From assembly GCA_015487825.1 (NCBI GenBank), contig WFOZ01000806.1, positions 1 through 7,016 on the forward strand: a stretch of DNA of 7,016 nt, given 5' to 3'. A model generated the notes under the pieces. That model searched no databases. It worked only from the letters and a program-made list of their open reading frames with translations, and had not been told where the DNA came from. Below are positions 6,816 to 7,016 of this stretch, piece by piece. A program made the position numbers and the translations under genes. How positions within the stretch are numbered: position 1 is the first letter of the stretch; every line of letters starts with the position of its first letter. This stretch comes from Planctomycetaceae bacterium. GTDB lineage: Bacteria > Planctomycetota > Planctomycetia > Planctomycetales > Planctomycetaceae.

Positions 6816-7016
6816 TTACAAAACATAATCTATGCCGCAAAATAATTTCCTATCATTGATACTTAAGGCTTTTACCTCTTCTCTCAATAGTCGGACAAAC
6901 CAATCAAAGCAATACAAACATTTGACACATAATGTTAATGTTACCTTTTTGCCCAGAATTCTTCGTACTTCTAAAATGCACTGATTTTTAGTTATACTGT
7001 TCTGCCCCCAAATTGG
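6816..7016 (-). CDS. Unrecognised gene, 3' end only (last 66 codons)
   Basis: One minus-strand frame is open from the right edge (first complete codon 7016-7014) to TAA at 6816-6818, while the other two minus frames hit stops within the first few codons. The translation looks protein-like: a basic segment EVRRILGKK (residues 16-24), a hydrophobic, Cys-rich stretch (TLTLCVKCLYCFDWFVRLL, 26-44), then a charged tail REEVKALSINDRKLFCGID (45-63) ending YVL. It has five Cys in 66 residues. A C-terminal amphipathic tail like this would suit a family-2 glycosyltransferase or a membrane-associated transferase in the same cluster, but no diagnostic motif is visible and I do not assign a family. The low GC content raises the chance that this is just an open frame, although 66 codons without a stop is unlikely in such DNA. 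Confidence 0.55.
   Translation of the reverse strand, partial: PIWGQNSITKNQCILEVRRILGKKVTLTLCVKCLYCFDWFVRLLREEVKALSINDRKLFCGIDYVL

Overview
The window reads as the distal end of a Gram-negative surface-polysaccharide (O-antigen type) gene cluster. All supported genes lie on the minus strand, so transcription runs from high to low coordinates. The chromosome is probably from a gamma- or betaproteobacterium: the last two genes pair a WbpL-type initiating transferase with a WbpM-type dehydratase, as at the end of Pseudomonas O-antigen loci. The sequence alone does not name the species.

Layout in transcription order. (1) 7016-6816: the last 66 codons of an unrecognised gene that enters from the right edge. 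(2) 6815-6550: an AT-rich gap with no convincing gene, ending in a 14-bp perfect palindrome beside the ribosome binding site of the next gene. (3) 6549-4612: an AsnB-type glutamine-dependent amidotransferase. (4) 4619-3498: a GT4-family glycosyltransferase that overlaps gene 3 by 8 nt and starts at TTG. (5) 3497-3241: a gap carrying a 49-codon stop-to-stop frame that looks like the C-terminal end of a lost membrane protein. (6) 3240-2293: an SDR-family nucleotide-sugar 4-ketoreductase/epimerase. (7) 2216-1209: a WbpL/WecA-type polyprenyl-phosphate sugar-1-phosphate transferase. (8) 1200-1: the first 400 codons of a WbpM/FlaA1-type UDP-GlcNAc 4,6-dehydratase that runs off the left edge.

How the genes fit together (inference from known families): the WbpM-like enzyme makes UDP-4-keto-6-deoxy-GlcNAc, the SDR enzyme reduces it to a UDP-QuiNAc or UDP-FucNAc type sugar, and the WbpL-like protein loads that sugar phosphate onto undecaprenyl phosphate in the inner membrane. 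The GT4 enzyme then adds a further sugar, and the AsnB-like enzyme probably amidates a carboxylated sugar (such as a uronamide) rather than making asparagine for general metabolism. As I recall it, the order resembles the end of the P. aeruginosa O6 cluster (wbpS, wbpT, wbpU, wbpV, wbpL, wbpM) without wbpU, and the missing gene's position coincides with the gap holding the coding remnant.

This is a recognisable polysaccharide locus, not a new defence or mobile system. I saw no tRNA, rRNA, CRISPR array, insertion sequence or convincing terminator. The points worth a second look are the remnant in the 3241-3497 gap, the unidentified partial gene at the right edge, and the mosaic base composition.
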